Assembly: GCA_003560175.1 (NCBI GenBank)
Contig: PWIZ01000377.1
Coordinates: 1 to 12,958, forward strand
Source of the DNA: Halomonas sp.
GTDB taxonomy: Bacteria; Pseudomonadota; Gammaproteobacteria; Pseudomonadales; Halomonadaceae
Direction: 5' to 3'
Length of the DNA: 12,958 nt
Part shown: positions 1 to 7,453 of the stretch, piece by piece
How positions within the stretch are numbered: the first letter of the stretch is position 1
Layout: the number at the start of each line of letters is the position of its first letter
Translations under genes and position numbers: made by a program
The notes under the pieces: generated by a model
The model's input: only the letters and a program-made list of their open reading frames with translations
Database searches by the model: none
What the model was told of the DNA's origin: nothing

Positions 1-540
1 GAGATGAACCGCGTGGGCATCATGTGCGACCTCTCCCACGTGGGCGCCAGGACCTCCGAAGAGGTGATTCTCGAGTCCCGCAAGCCGGTCTGCTACTCCC
101 ACTGCCTGCCCTCCGGTCTCAAGGAACACCCGCGCAACAAGTCCGACGCCGAGCTGAAGTTCATCGCCGACCGTGGCGGCTTCGTCGGCGTGACCATGTT
201 CACCCCCTTTCTGCGCGCCGGCATCGACGCCACCATCGACGACTACGTCGAGGCCATCGAGTACGTGATGAATATCGTCGGCGAGGACGCCATCGGCATC
301 GGCACCGACTTCACCCAGGGCCACGGCGAGGAGTTCTTCGAGCGGCTCACCCATGACAAGGGCTATGCCCGCCGCCTGACCCGCTTCGGCAAGATCATCA
401 ACCCCGAGGGGATCCGTACCATTGGTGAGTTTCCCAACCTCACCGAGGCGCTGCTGCGTCGCGGCTTCAGCGAGTCCCTGGTGCGCAAGATCATGGGCGA
501 GAACTGGGTGCGGGTGCTGCGTGACGTGTGGGGGGCATGA
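1..540 (+). CDS. Membrane dipeptidase, peptidase family M19 (3' part, truncated by window edge)
   Basis: This is the C-terminal ~179 residues of an M19 (renal dipeptidase-like) zinc metallopeptidase. The reading frame is open from base 1 and the true start lies upstream, so the ATG at base 4 is internal. Visible motifs are DLSH (His codon 37-39) and a second YSH (His codon 100-102). By comparison with human DPEP1 these match two zinc-ligand histidines of the TIM-barrel active site. A GTDF segment matches the GGDFDG region of DPEP1, and a C-terminal helix with GENWVRV matches the typical GxNxxRV ending. The family hydrolyses dipeptides or related amide substrates. The same gene sits directly before the DUF5943 protein and dgcA in Pseudomonas betaine-catabolism clusters, where its substrate is not established as far as I know. 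Its stop codon overlaps the next start (ATGA), which implies translational coupling. Family assignment is firm; the role in the pathway is inference from position. Confidence 0.9.
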   Translation, partial: EMNRVGIMCDLSHVGARTSEEVILESRKPVCYSHCLPSGLKEHPRNKSDAELKFIADRGGFVGVTMFTPFLRAGIDATIDDYVEAIEYVMNIVGEDAIGIGTDFTQGHGEEFFERLTHDKGYARRLTRFGKIINPEGIRTIGEFPNLTEALLRRGFSESLVRKIMGENWVRVLRDVWGA

Positions 541-1088
541 CAATGACCAGACTGGCCCCCGAACTGCCTATCGAAGTGGATAGCGAAACCGGCGTATGGA
601 CTACCGACGCCCTGCCCATGCTCTATGTGCCGCGACACTTCTTCATCAACAACCATGTGGCCGTGGAGGAGGCGCTGGGCGCCGAGACATATGCCGAGAT
701 CCTCTACCACGCCGGCTACAAGAGCGCCTGGCACTGGTGCCAGAAGGAGGCCGAGCGGCACGGGCTCGAGGGGATAGATGTCTTCGAGCATTACATGAAG
801 CGGCTCTCCCAGCGCGGCTGGGGTCGTTTCTTCGTGGAAGCCATCGACCTCGACGCCGGCACCTGCCGGGTGCGCCTCGAGCACAGCGCCTTCGTCTACC
901 AGCTGGGCAAGGTGGGGCGAAAGCTCGAATACATGTTCACCGGCTGGTTCGCCGGCGCCATGGACCAGATCCTCACCGCCCGCGGCAGCACGCTGCGCAC
1001 CGTCGCCGAGCAGACCCAGAGCGCCGCCGAACAAGGCTGCGACGTGGGTGTTTTCGAGACCAAGTCGCTGACCGGCGCCGCCCGCTAA
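537..1088 (+). CDS. DUF5943-type conserved protein of the dgc operon, V4R-like
   Basis: This is a 183-residue soluble protein with no signal peptide or membrane segment. It matches the small conserved protein (DUF5943 in current annotation) found between the dipeptidase and dgcA in betaine-degrading Pseudomonas. The C-terminal half resembles the 4-vinyl reductase (V4R) ligand-binding fold. A GWFAG motif at residues 136-140 corresponds to the GFxxG helix of V4R domains. It is followed by a TVAEQ strand and a glycine-cysteine (Cys168) before a VFET strand, where V4R domains have ExxC...G..CxF. Only one of the usual cysteines is present. The chosen start is the ATG that overlaps the dipeptidase stop (ATGA). 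An ATG at 543 is equally usable, and GTG 528 is possible but less likely. No enzymatic function is known to me. Its fixed place in the operon suggests a helper, sensor or chaperone role in dimethylglycine demethylation, which is inference. Confidence 0.85.
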   Translation: MTMTRLAPELPIEVDSETGVWTTDALPMLYVPRHFFINNHVAVEEALGAETYAEILYHAGYKSAWHWCQKEAERHGLEGIDVFEHYMKRLSQRGWGRFFVEAIDLDAGTCRVRLEHSAFVYQLGKVGRKLEYMFTGWFAGAMDQILTARGSTLRTVAEQTQSAAEQGCDVGVFETKSLTGAAR

Positions 1089-1113
1089 GCCCCGGGAACG
1101 AGGAGAGAGAACC

Positions 1114-3186
1114 ATGGCATTTGATGCGATCTTCCAGCCGATCGAGATCGGCAAGCTCACCATCCGTAACCGGGTCGTCAGCACCGCCCATGCCGAGGTG
1201 CATGCCACCGACGGGGGCATGACCACCGAGCGCTACATCGGGTACTACGAGGAGAAGGCCAAGGGCGGCTGTGGCCTGTGTATCTGCGGGGGTTCCTCCG
1301 TGGTCTCCATCGACAGCCCCCAGGGCTGGTGGAGCTCGGTGAACCTCACCACCGACCGCATCATCCCGCATTTCCAGAACCTGGCGGATGCCGTCCATAA
1401 GCACGGCGGCAAGATCATGATCCAGATCACCCATATGGGGCGCCGCTCCCGGTGGGATGGCTTCGACTGGACGACCCTGCTGTCGCCCTCGGGCATCCGC
1501 GAGCCGGTGCACCGCTCCACCTGCAAGACCATCGAGGAGGAGGAGATCTGGCGCATCATCGGCGACTTCGCCCAGGCCGCGCGCCGGGCCAAGGAAGGGG
1601 GCCTCGACGGCGTCGAGCTCTCTGCCGTACACCAGCACCTGATCGACCAGTTCTGGAGCCCGCGGGTCAACAAGCGCGAGGACGAGTGGGGTGGCAGCTT
1701 CGAGAACCGCATGCGCTTCGGCATGGAGGTGCTAAAGGCGGTCCGCGCTGAGGTGGGCGACGACTTCGCGGTGGGGATGCGCATCTGCGGCGATGAGTTC
1801 CACCCGGATGGCCTCTCCCACGATGACATGAAGCAGATCGCCGCCTACTACGACGCCACCGGCCAGGTGGACTTCTTCGGCGTGATCGGCTCCGGATGCG
1901 ACACCCACAACTCGCTGGCCAACGTCATTCCCAACATGTCCTTCCCGCCGGAGCCCTTCCTGCATCTGGCGGCGGGCATCAAGGACGTGGTCAACGTGCC
2001 GGTGATCCACGCCCAGAACATCAAGGACCCCAATCAGGCCCAGCGTATCCTCGAGGGCGGCTATGTGGACCTGGTGGGCATGACCCGGGCACAGATCGCC
2101 GACCCCCACCTGATCGCCAAGATCAAGATGGGTCAGGTCGACCAGATCAAGCAGTGCGTGGGTGCCAACTACTGCATCGACCGCCAGTACCAGGGCCTTG
2201 ACGTGTTGTGCATCCAGAACGCCGCCACGGCCCGGGAGTACATGGGCCTGCCCCATCTCATCGAGAAGAGCGGGGGCCCCAGGCGCAAGGTGGTCGTCGT
2301 GGGTGGTGGCCCCGGCGGCATGGAGGCGGCCCGCGTCGCCGCCGAGCGTGGCCACAAGGTCACCCTGTTCGAGGCTGCGGAGGCATTGGGCGGGCAGATC
2401 ACCATCGCCGCCCAGGCCCCGCAGCGTGACCAGATCGCCGGGATCACTCGCTGGTACCAGCTGGAGCTGGCGCGCCTGAATGTGGATCTGCGCCTGGGGA
2501 CCCGCGCCGACGAGGCGACGCTGCTCGACCTGCGCTCGGATATCGTGGTGCTGGCCACCGGCGGCCAACCCTTCCTTAGCCAACATCCGGAGTGGGGCTA
2601 CTCGGAGAATGTCGAGGATAGCCTGGTGGTCAGCACCTGGGACGTGCTCTCCGGCAAAGTGGCGCCAGGCAAGAATGTGCTGGTGTATGACGCGATCTGT
2701 GAGTTCTCGGGCGTTTCGGCGGCGGACTACCTGGCCGACAAGGGCGCCAAGGTGGAGATCGTCACCGATGACATCAAGCCGGGTGCCGCGGTGGGCGGCA
2801 CCACCTTCCCCACCTACTATCGCAGCCTCTACGAGAAGGAGGTGATCATGACCTCCGACCTGATGCTGCATAAGGTCTACCGCGAGGGCGACGGCCTGGT
2901 GGCGGTGCTCGAGAACGAGTACACCGGCGCCCTGGAAGAGCGGGTGGTCGACCAGGTGGTGGTGGAGAACGGCGTGCGTCCCGACGAGGCGCTGTACTAC
3001 GCCCTCAAGGCGCAGTCCCGCAACAGGGGCCAGCTGGACCTGGAGGCGCTCTACGCCATCCAGCCCCAGCCCTGCCTGAGCGAGGAGGGGGACGGCTTCC
3101 TGCTGTTCCGCCTGGGTGACTGCACGGCGCCGCGCAATACTCATGCGGCCATCTACGACGCCCTGCGGATCTGCAAGGACTTTTAA
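1114..3186 (+). CDS. dgcA: Dimethylglycine demethylase, flavoprotein subunit DgcA
   Basis: The 690-residue protein belongs to the trimethylamine dehydrogenase / Old Yellow Enzyme-like family. It oxidatively demethylates N,N-dimethylglycine to sarcosine and formaldehyde in glycine betaine breakdown. Residues 1-340 form the FMN TIM barrel (PIEIGKLTIRNR start). His173 in VHQH aligns with catalytic His172 of trimethylamine dehydrogenase, and Ser170 stands where that enzyme has Tyr169. The Fe-S region has Cys348, Cys354 and Cys366, but Ala351 where trimethylamine dehydrogenase has its second cluster cysteine. The segment aligned with the 6-S-cysteinyl-FMN cysteine reads TAHAE, so FMN is probably not attached that way. 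Residues ~390-690 form a Rossmann FAD/nucleotide domain with GGGPGG at 397-402 and LATGG later. The ATG at 1114 has a strong Shine-Dalgarno, GAGGAGAG at 1100-1107. Neighbours dgcB, etfA and etfB support the assignment. A related demethylase acting on another N-methylated amino acid is the main alternative. Confidence 0.95.
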   Translation: MAFDAIFQPIEIGKLTIRNRVVSTAHAEVHATDGGMTTERYIGYYEEKAKGGCGLCICGGSSVVSIDSPQGWWSSVNLTTDRIIPHFQNLADAVHKHGGKIMIQITHMGRRSRWDGFDWTTLLSPSGIREPVHRSTCKTIEEEEIWRIIGDFAQAARRAKEGGLDGVELSAVHQHLIDQFWSPRVNKREDEWGGSFENRMRFGMEVLKAVRAEVGDDFAVGMRICGDEFHPDGLSHDDMKQIAAYYDATGQVDFFGVIGSGCDTHNSLANVIPNMSFPPEPFLHLAAGIKDVVNVPVIHAQNIKDPNQAQRILEGGYVDLVGMTRAQIADPHLIAKIKMGQVDQIKQCVGANYCIDRQYQGLDVLCIQNAATAREYMGLPHLIEKSGGPRRKVVVVGGGPGGMEAARVAAERGHKVTLFEAAEALGGQITIAAQAPQRDQIAGITRWYQLELARLNVDLRLGTRADEATLLDLRSDIVVLATGGQPFLSQHPEWGYSENVEDSLVVSTWDVLSGKVAPGKNVLVYDAICEFSGVSAADYLADKGAKVEIVTDDIKPGAAVGGTTFPTYYRSLYEKEVIMTSDLMLHKVYREGDGLVAVLENEYTGALEERVVDQVVVENGVRPDEALYYALKAQSRNRGQLDLEALYAIQPQPCLSEEGDGFLLFRLGDCTAPRNTHAAIYDALRICKDF

Positions 3187-3191
3187 CCCTT

Positions 3192-3275
3192 AGCTGGAAG
3201 CCCGAAGCTTGAAGCGGGAAGGAAAACCCGGGCTTTTCGCCCTTTCTTCCAGCTTTCGGCTTCCAGCTTCCAGCT
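3192..3275. repeat. Long imperfect inverted repeat between dgcA and dgcB
   Basis: The 108-nt gap between dgcA and dgcB contains a left arm AGCTGGAAGCCCGAAGCT (3192-3209). A right arm at 3251-3268, AGCTTTCGGCTTCCAGCT, matches its reverse complement at 16 of 18 positions. A second TTCCAGCT-like unit follows at 3269-3275. The inner part is also partly self-complementary, around a GAAAA..CCCGGG..TTTTC core at 3222-3238. The transcript could therefore fold into one long hairpin. The motif is built from repeated GGAAGC/GCTTCC units, which looks like a dispersed REP-type intergenic element. I recall similar GCTTCCAGCTT-rich elements in Halomonas genomes but cannot verify copy number here. Possible roles are mRNA stabilisation, partial attenuation or differential expression of dgcA over dgcB. 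Confidence 0.75.
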
Positions 3276-3282
3276 TGCCGAT

Positions 3283-3289
3283 GAGGTGA
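3283..3289 (+). promoter_or_regulatory. Ribosome binding site that decides the dgcB start
   Basis: GAGGTGA lies 5 nt before the ATG at 3295. A GTG at 3286 is in the same frame but falls inside this Shine-Dalgarno, so the ATG is the better start. Confidence 0.75.
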
Positions 3290-3294
3290 GCGAG

Positions 3295-5337
3295 ATGCTC
3301 GAGACCCTGCTGCCAATACTTATCTTCGCCGCTCTGGGCCTGGCGGTGATCGGCGCCTGGCGGCGTATCCGCCTGTGGCGTCAGGGGCGTTCCTCCTCCG
3401 TGCCGCTGCTCAAGGGGCTGGCGGCCCTGCCGCGCCGCTACCTGGTGGATCTGCATCACGTGGTGGGGCGCGACAAGGCGATATCCCACACCCACGTGGC
3501 CACTGCCGGTGGCTTCGTGGCCGCCGCCGTGTTGATGATTCTGGTACATGGTCTGGGACTAGGCGCTTCAGAAGGACTGGGGAGAATGCTGGGCTGGCCG
3601 CTGCTGGCGGCCAGCGCCACCATGTTTGTGGGCAGCCTGTTCGTGGCCCGGCGCCGGCGCCATCCACCCGCCCGGCTCTCCAAGGGGCCCTGGATGCGAC
3701 TGCCCAAGAGCCTGATGGCGTTTTCGCTGGGTGTCTTCCTGATCACCCTGCCCACGGTGGGTGTGCTTCCCGCAGGCTTTCTCGAAGGGAGCGGTAGCTG
3801 GATCCTGGCGTTGGTACTGGCCGCGGTGGTGGCCTGGGGGCTGGGCGAGATGGTCGTCGGCATGACCTGGGGCGGGCCCATGAAGCATGCCTTCGCCGGC
3901 GCTCTGCACCTGGCCTTCCACCGCCGCGCCGAGCGCTTCTCCACGAAGCAGGGAGGCGCGGGCCGCTCCACCGGCCTCAAGGCGCTGGACCTGAAGGATG
4001 AGACGGCGCCACTGGGGGTCGAGACGCCCGCCGACTTCACCTGGAATCAGCTGCTCGGCTTCGACGCCTGCGTGCAGTGCGGTCGCTGCGAGGCGGTGTG
4101 CCCGGCCTTCGCCGCCGGTCAGCCGCTCAACCCCAAGAAGCTGATCCAGGACATGGTGGTGGGCTTGGCCGGGGGCAGCGATGCCAAATACGCCGGCACT
4201 CCCCACCCTTCACAAGGGCTTGGCGGCAAGCCGGTGGGCGAGCACCATGGCGGTCCTCATGGGCCGATTGTGGCTCGCGAGGGAACGGCGCTGGTCGATG
4301 CCGAGACCCTGTGGTCCTGCACCACCTGCCGCGCCTGCGTGGAGGAGTGTCCGATGATGATCGAGCATGTGGACGCCATCGTCGATATGCGTCGGCACCT
4401 GACCCTGGAGCGCGGCGAAACGCCCAACAAGGCTCCCGAGGTGCTCGACAACCTCATCGCCACTGACAACCCCGGCGGCTTCGCCCCCGGGGCTCGCATG
4501 CACTGGGCCGCCGACCTCAACCTGCCGCTGATCGCCGACCTGCAACAGGTCGATGTCCTGCTGTGGCTCGGCGATGGCGCCTTCGACATGCGCAACCAGC
4601 GCACGCTGCGCGCGCTGGTCAAGGTGTTGCGCGCGGCAGAGGTGGACTTCGCGGTACTGGGCAGCGAAGAGCGGGACAGCGGCGACGTGGCCAGGCGCCT
4701 GGGCGACGAGGCCACCTTCCAGTCCCTGGCCCGGCGCAATATCGCCACCCTGAATCAATACCGCTTCCAGCAGATCGTGACCTGCGACCCCCACAGTTTT
4801 CATGTGCTGGGCAACGAGTACGGCGCCTTTTATCCGCAAGGGCAGGGCGGCCACTATCGCGTCAGTCACCACAGTACCTTTATCGCCGAGCTCTATGATG
4901 CGGGTCGGCTGACGTTCTCGCCCTGGGAGGGCGGCAGTGTCACCTACCACGACCCTTGTTATCTGGGCCGCTACAACGGGGAGTACGAGGCGCCACGTCG
5001 GGTCCTCGAGGCACTGGGCATTCGGCTCAACGAGATGGAGCGCTCCGGCTTCCGCTCGCGCTGCTGCGGCGGCGGCGGTGGGGCGCCGATCACCGATATC
5101 CCCGGCGAGCGCCGGATACCCGACATGCGCATGAACGACATCGAGGAGACGGGCGCCGAACTGGTGGCGGTGGGCTGTCCCCAGTGCACCGCCATGCTGG
5201 AGGGGGTAGTGGACAAGACGGCAGAGGTGCGCGATATCGCCGAACTGGTGGCCGACGCTCTGGTGACGCCTCCCGCCAGACCGCGCCGGGGTGAGCACCG
5301 CTCCCCCGACGCCAGAACCGACGAGGTGGTGTCATGA
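3295..5337 (+). CDS. dgcB: Dimethylglycine demethylation membrane Fe-S protein DgcB
   Basis: The 680-residue membrane iron-sulfur protein is needed with DgcA for dimethylglycine demethylation. The N-terminal part has about five predicted membrane segments, near residues 6-22, 68-88, 100-118, 139-159 and 168-190. The first is followed by a basic loop. Two ferredoxin-type [4Fe-4S] motifs follow: Cys259, 262, 265, 269 and Cys342, 345, 348, 352. The C-terminal half is a heterodisulfide-reductase-like CCG region, with DPC at 553-555, CCG at 590-592 and GCPQC ending in Cys631. A first CCG-like repeat (about 410-540) seems to have lost its cysteines. This layout matches (Fe-S)-binding proteins related to HdrD and GlpC. 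By family logic it passes electrons between DgcA, the dedicated ETF and possibly the quinone pool. His65 and His67 sit at the edge of the second membrane segment and could be haem ligands, but that is speculative. Its stop overlaps the etfA start (ATGA). Confidence 0.94.
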   Translation: MLETLLPILIFAALGLAVIGAWRRIRLWRQGRSSSVPLLKGLAALPRRYLVDLHHVVGRDKAISHTHVATAGGFVAAAVLMILVHGLGLGASEGLGRMLGWPLLAASATMFVGSLFVARRRRHPPARLSKGPWMRLPKSLMAFSLGVFLITLPTVGVLPAGFLEGSGSWILALVLAAVVAWGLGEMVVGMTWGGPMKHAFAGALHLAFHRRAERFSTKQGGAGRSTGLKALDLKDETAPLGVETPADFTWNQLLGFDACVQCGRCEAVCPAFAAGQPLNPKKLIQDMVVGLAGGSDAKYAGTPHPSQGLGGKPVGEHHGGPHGPIVAREGTALVDAETLWSCTTCRACVEECPMMIEHVDAIVDMRRHLTLERGETPNKAPEVLDNLIATDNPGGFAPGARMHWAADLNLPLIADLQQVDVLLWLGDGAFDMRNQRTLRALVKVLRAAEVDFAVLGSEERDSGDVARRLGDEATFQSLARRNIATLNQYRFQQIVTCDPHSFHVLGNEYGAFYPQGQGGHYRVSHHSTFIAELYDAGRLTFSPWEGGSVTYHDPCYLGRYNGEYEAPRRVLEALGIRLNEMERSGFRSRCCGGGGGAPITDIPGERRIPDMRMNDIEETGAELVAVGCPQCTAMLEGVVDKTAEVRDIAELVADALVTPPARPRRGEHRSPDARTDEVVS

Positions 5338-6614
5338 GCGAGATGTGTCGTCGCGATCCCCGCCGCGAGTGGATTGCCCGCAACCGCCTGCACCCGGAGC
5401 ATTCGAGCGTGCTCGCGACACTCGGCAGCATAGGCGGCGAGGCCGCCAGCGAATGGCCGGGTCCCAACGGGGTGCTTCGTCGGAATCCTCATGGGATGGG
5501 TTTCATTGGCCCCAACGGTATCAAGCGCATCGATCGCAGCGGTGCCCAGCAGGGCGGTCAGGTGCCGGGACGCGGCCGTCAGGCGGCCCTGGCTACCCGC
5601 CGCCGTGTCGAAATTCCGGAGCCGGCCTTTCTGGTGGTGGTGGTGCCGGAACGAGTCGGAGGCCGCCTCTCCAGCCATGACAAGGACCTGCTGGGTCTGG
5701 CCCGCCGCCTGGCGGATGCCGACCCCGAGCGCCCGGGTGCCGTACTGGCCGTGGTCTTCGGTGAGCATAAGGAGGAGCGTCTTGGTGAGGCGGGTATCGA
5801 CCGCCTGCTGCACCTGAGAGACGACGCCTATAACGGCTTCGCCCCCGAGCCACGCCTGGCGGCACTGACCGCCGTGGAGCGGGAGCTGGCGCCGCGCCAC
5901 TGGCTGCTTCCCGACTCCCCCCTGGGCGGTGCCGACCTGGGCCGGCGCCTGGCGGTGCGCCTGGGCGAGCGCCCTGCTACCGGTGTCTGGCAGATCGAGG
6001 CCGATGTTGAGGCACCGCTGGGCTGGCGCTGTACCACCCGCGGGGCGGCGGAGAGTCTGGATATCCGGCGTCCCCTGCCGCGGGTCGCCCTGGCGCTCGC
6101 CGAGTGCGCCGAACCGGTGGACGAGACCCGTCATGCCGCCGAGCCTCTGGCGCTTGCCATCGAGCCACCCGTGACCCTGTCGCGCATTGAGGACTTGGGG
6201 CAGGTGGCGGTGGACCCCGCCGGCGTGGCGCTGGCCGAGGCGGAGTTTATCCTCTCGGCAGGCAATGGCGTCAAGGATTGGGAGGGTTTCCATCACGCCG
6301 CCAGGGTGCTGGGGGCCACGGAGGGCGCCTCACGGGTGGCGGTGGACGACGGTTATATGGCGCGTGATCGTCAGGTGGGGGCCTCCGGCACCTGGGTCAC
6401 CGCCCGGGTCTATCTGGCAGTAGGGATTTCGGGGGCGATTCAGCACCTGCAGGGCATTCAGAGTTGCGACAAGGTGGTCGCCATCAACCTCGACCCCGGC
6501 TGCGACATGATCAAGCGCGCCGACCTGGCGGTGATCGGCGAAGCCGCCGAGATCCTCGCCGCCCTGGTGGCCAAGGTGGAACAGCAGCGAGGAGGGCAGC
6601 GCGATGCGGCCTGA
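5334..6614 (+). CDS. etfA: Electron transfer flavoprotein alpha subunit, dgc-operon type with N-terminal extension
   Basis: The 426-residue protein is longer than ordinary EtfA (about 310-330). Residues 1 to about 96 are an extension of no recognised domain, containing RNRLHPEH, GPNG (twice) and KRIDRSG motifs. The Rossmann-like ETF domain begins near PAFLVVVVPE (~97), and the C-terminal FAD domain covers roughly 280-420. FAD-site hallmarks are SRVAVDDGY, a VGASGTWV segment in place of the usual VGxTGKxV, and GISGAIQH at 364-371. VAINLDPG follows where canonical EtfA has VAINxDP. It carries electrons with EtfB, here presumably from DgcA/DgcB to the ETF-quinone route. The start at 5334 overlaps the dgcB stop, has GAGGTGG just upstream, and gives an N-terminus (MSE..RRDPR.EW) like the Pseudomonas orthologue as I recall it. 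An ATG at 5343 is possible. It is a specialised paralogue, not the housekeeping fatty-acid ETF. Confidence 0.93.
   Translation: MSEMCRRDPRREWIARNRLHPEHSSVLATLGSIGGEAASEWPGPNGVLRRNPHGMGFIGPNGIKRIDRSGAQQGGQVPGRGRQAALATRRRVEIPEPAFLVVVVPERVGGRLSSHDKDLLGLARRLADADPERPGAVLAVVFGEHKEERLGEAGIDRLLHLRDDAYNGFAPEPRLAALTAVERELAPRHWLLPDSPLGGADLGRRLAVRLGERPATGVWQIEADVEAPLGWRCTTRGAAESLDIRRPLPRVALALAECAEPVDETRHAAEPLALAIEPPVTLSRIEDLGQVAVDPAGVALAEAEFILSAGNGVKDWEGFHHAARVLGATEGASRVAVDDGYMARDRQVGASGTWVTARVYLAVGISGAIQHLQGIQSCDKVVAINLDPGCDMIKRADLAVIGEAAEILAALVAKVEQQRGGQRDAA
6590..6596 (+). promoter_or_regulatory. Ribosome binding site of etfB inside etfA
   Basis: AGGAGGG lies 7 nt before the etfB ATG at 6604, within the last codons of etfA. 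It is a near-perfect Shine-Dalgarno that fixes the start and indicates coupled synthesis of the two subunits. Confidence 0.8.
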
Positions 6615-7449
6615 ACAGCAGGTTATCGAGATGGTGGTGCTGGTTTCGGTGGGTCGACACCCCATCACCGGGCGCGCCAGACGATCCGATCAGGACGCCA
6701 GGGGCCTGGAGCTGGCCCTGGGCCTGGAGCAGCAGTTACCCGGCAGTTGGATCAGCCTGCTGCACGCCGGCCCGCGCAGCGAGGCGAGCGAATCGGCCCT
6801 GCGCGGCTACTTAGGTATGGCCGCAGGCGCTGGCATGGCCTCGGGCGCCGACCAGGGGCTGCAGAGCCTGATGCTGCTGGAACAGCCGGAGGGGGCCGAT
6901 GCCATCTCGGCCCTGGCCGAACACCTGGCCGAGGCCATGCCGCAGCTGGTGATCACCGGCACCCGGGCCGAGCGTGGTGAAGGCTCGGGGCTGCTGCCCT
7001 ATGCCCTGGCCGAGCGTCTCGGCTGGCCCCTGGTCAATGGCCTGGCGGCGGTGGAGAAGGTGGAGAATGGCATGGCGACCCTGCTCCAGGCACTGCCCCG
7101 AGGCCAGCGCCGACGCCTGCAGGTGCGTTTGCCCGCCATCATCAGCGTGGACGCTGCGGCCCCGGCGGCACGCCAGAGTGCGTTCGGTCCGGCCCGCCGT
7201 GGCAAGCTCGAGGCCACCCCGGTGGCCGCCGAGCTCGACCAAGAGCTGACCGAGTGGCAGATGACCCCGGCGCGCAAACGGCCCAAGCGCCTGAAGATCA
7301 TCAAGGCCGCCTCGGCCCGGGACCGTTTCAAGGCCGCCGCCGCCAAGGCGGAGGGGGGCAGTGGACAGGTGCTGGAGGGCGTCAGCAGCGAGCAGGGCGC
7401 AGACGCGATTTTCACGCTGCTCAACGAGGAGGGCGTGCTGCGCCGTTGA
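6604..7449 (+). CDS. etfB: Electron transfer flavoprotein beta subunit, dgc-operon type
   Basis: The 281-residue protein is the partner of the preceding EtfA, whose gene it overlaps by 11 nt. It has the alpha/beta ETF fold start (VVLVSVGRHP), a MAAGAGMASGAD segment and a RLGWPLVNG stretch. These align with the A.ExLgxP nucleotide-binding part of EtfB. The loop that usually carries GxQAxDGxxGQ reads GTRAERGEGSG, so the AMP-site sequence is divergent. A lysine/arginine-rich linker (about 220-235, with RKRPKRLK) leads to a C-terminal helical arm, which in ETFs wraps around the alpha subunit. Ordinary EtfB is about 250 residues, so this one is slightly long. It ends the dimethylglycine operon; a hairpin-rich gap follows. 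The assignment rests as much on pairing with etfA and on synteny as on motifs. The function inferred is electron carriage from dimethylglycine oxidation. Confidence 0.9.
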   Translation: MRPEQQVIEMVVLVSVGRHPITGRARRSDQDARGLELALGLEQQLPGSWISLLHAGPRSEASESALRGYLGMAAGAGMASGADQGLQSLMLLEQPEGADAISALAEHLAEAMPQLVITGTRAERGEGSGLLPYALAERLGWPLVNGLAAVEKVENGMATLLQALPRGQRRRLQVRLPAIISVDAAAPAARQSAFGPARRGKLEATPVAAELDQELTEWQMTPARKRPKRLKIIKAASARDRFKAAAAKAEGGSGQVLEGVSSEQGADAIFTLLNEEGVLRR

Positions 7450-7453
7450 CAAG

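Noticed and set aside
1732..3144. A 470-codon minus-strand frame opposite dgcA (also 4210-5298 opposite dgcB and 4971-6296 opposite dgcB/etfA)
   Set aside because: These are shadows of clear sense-strand genes, with low-complexity composition and no motifs.
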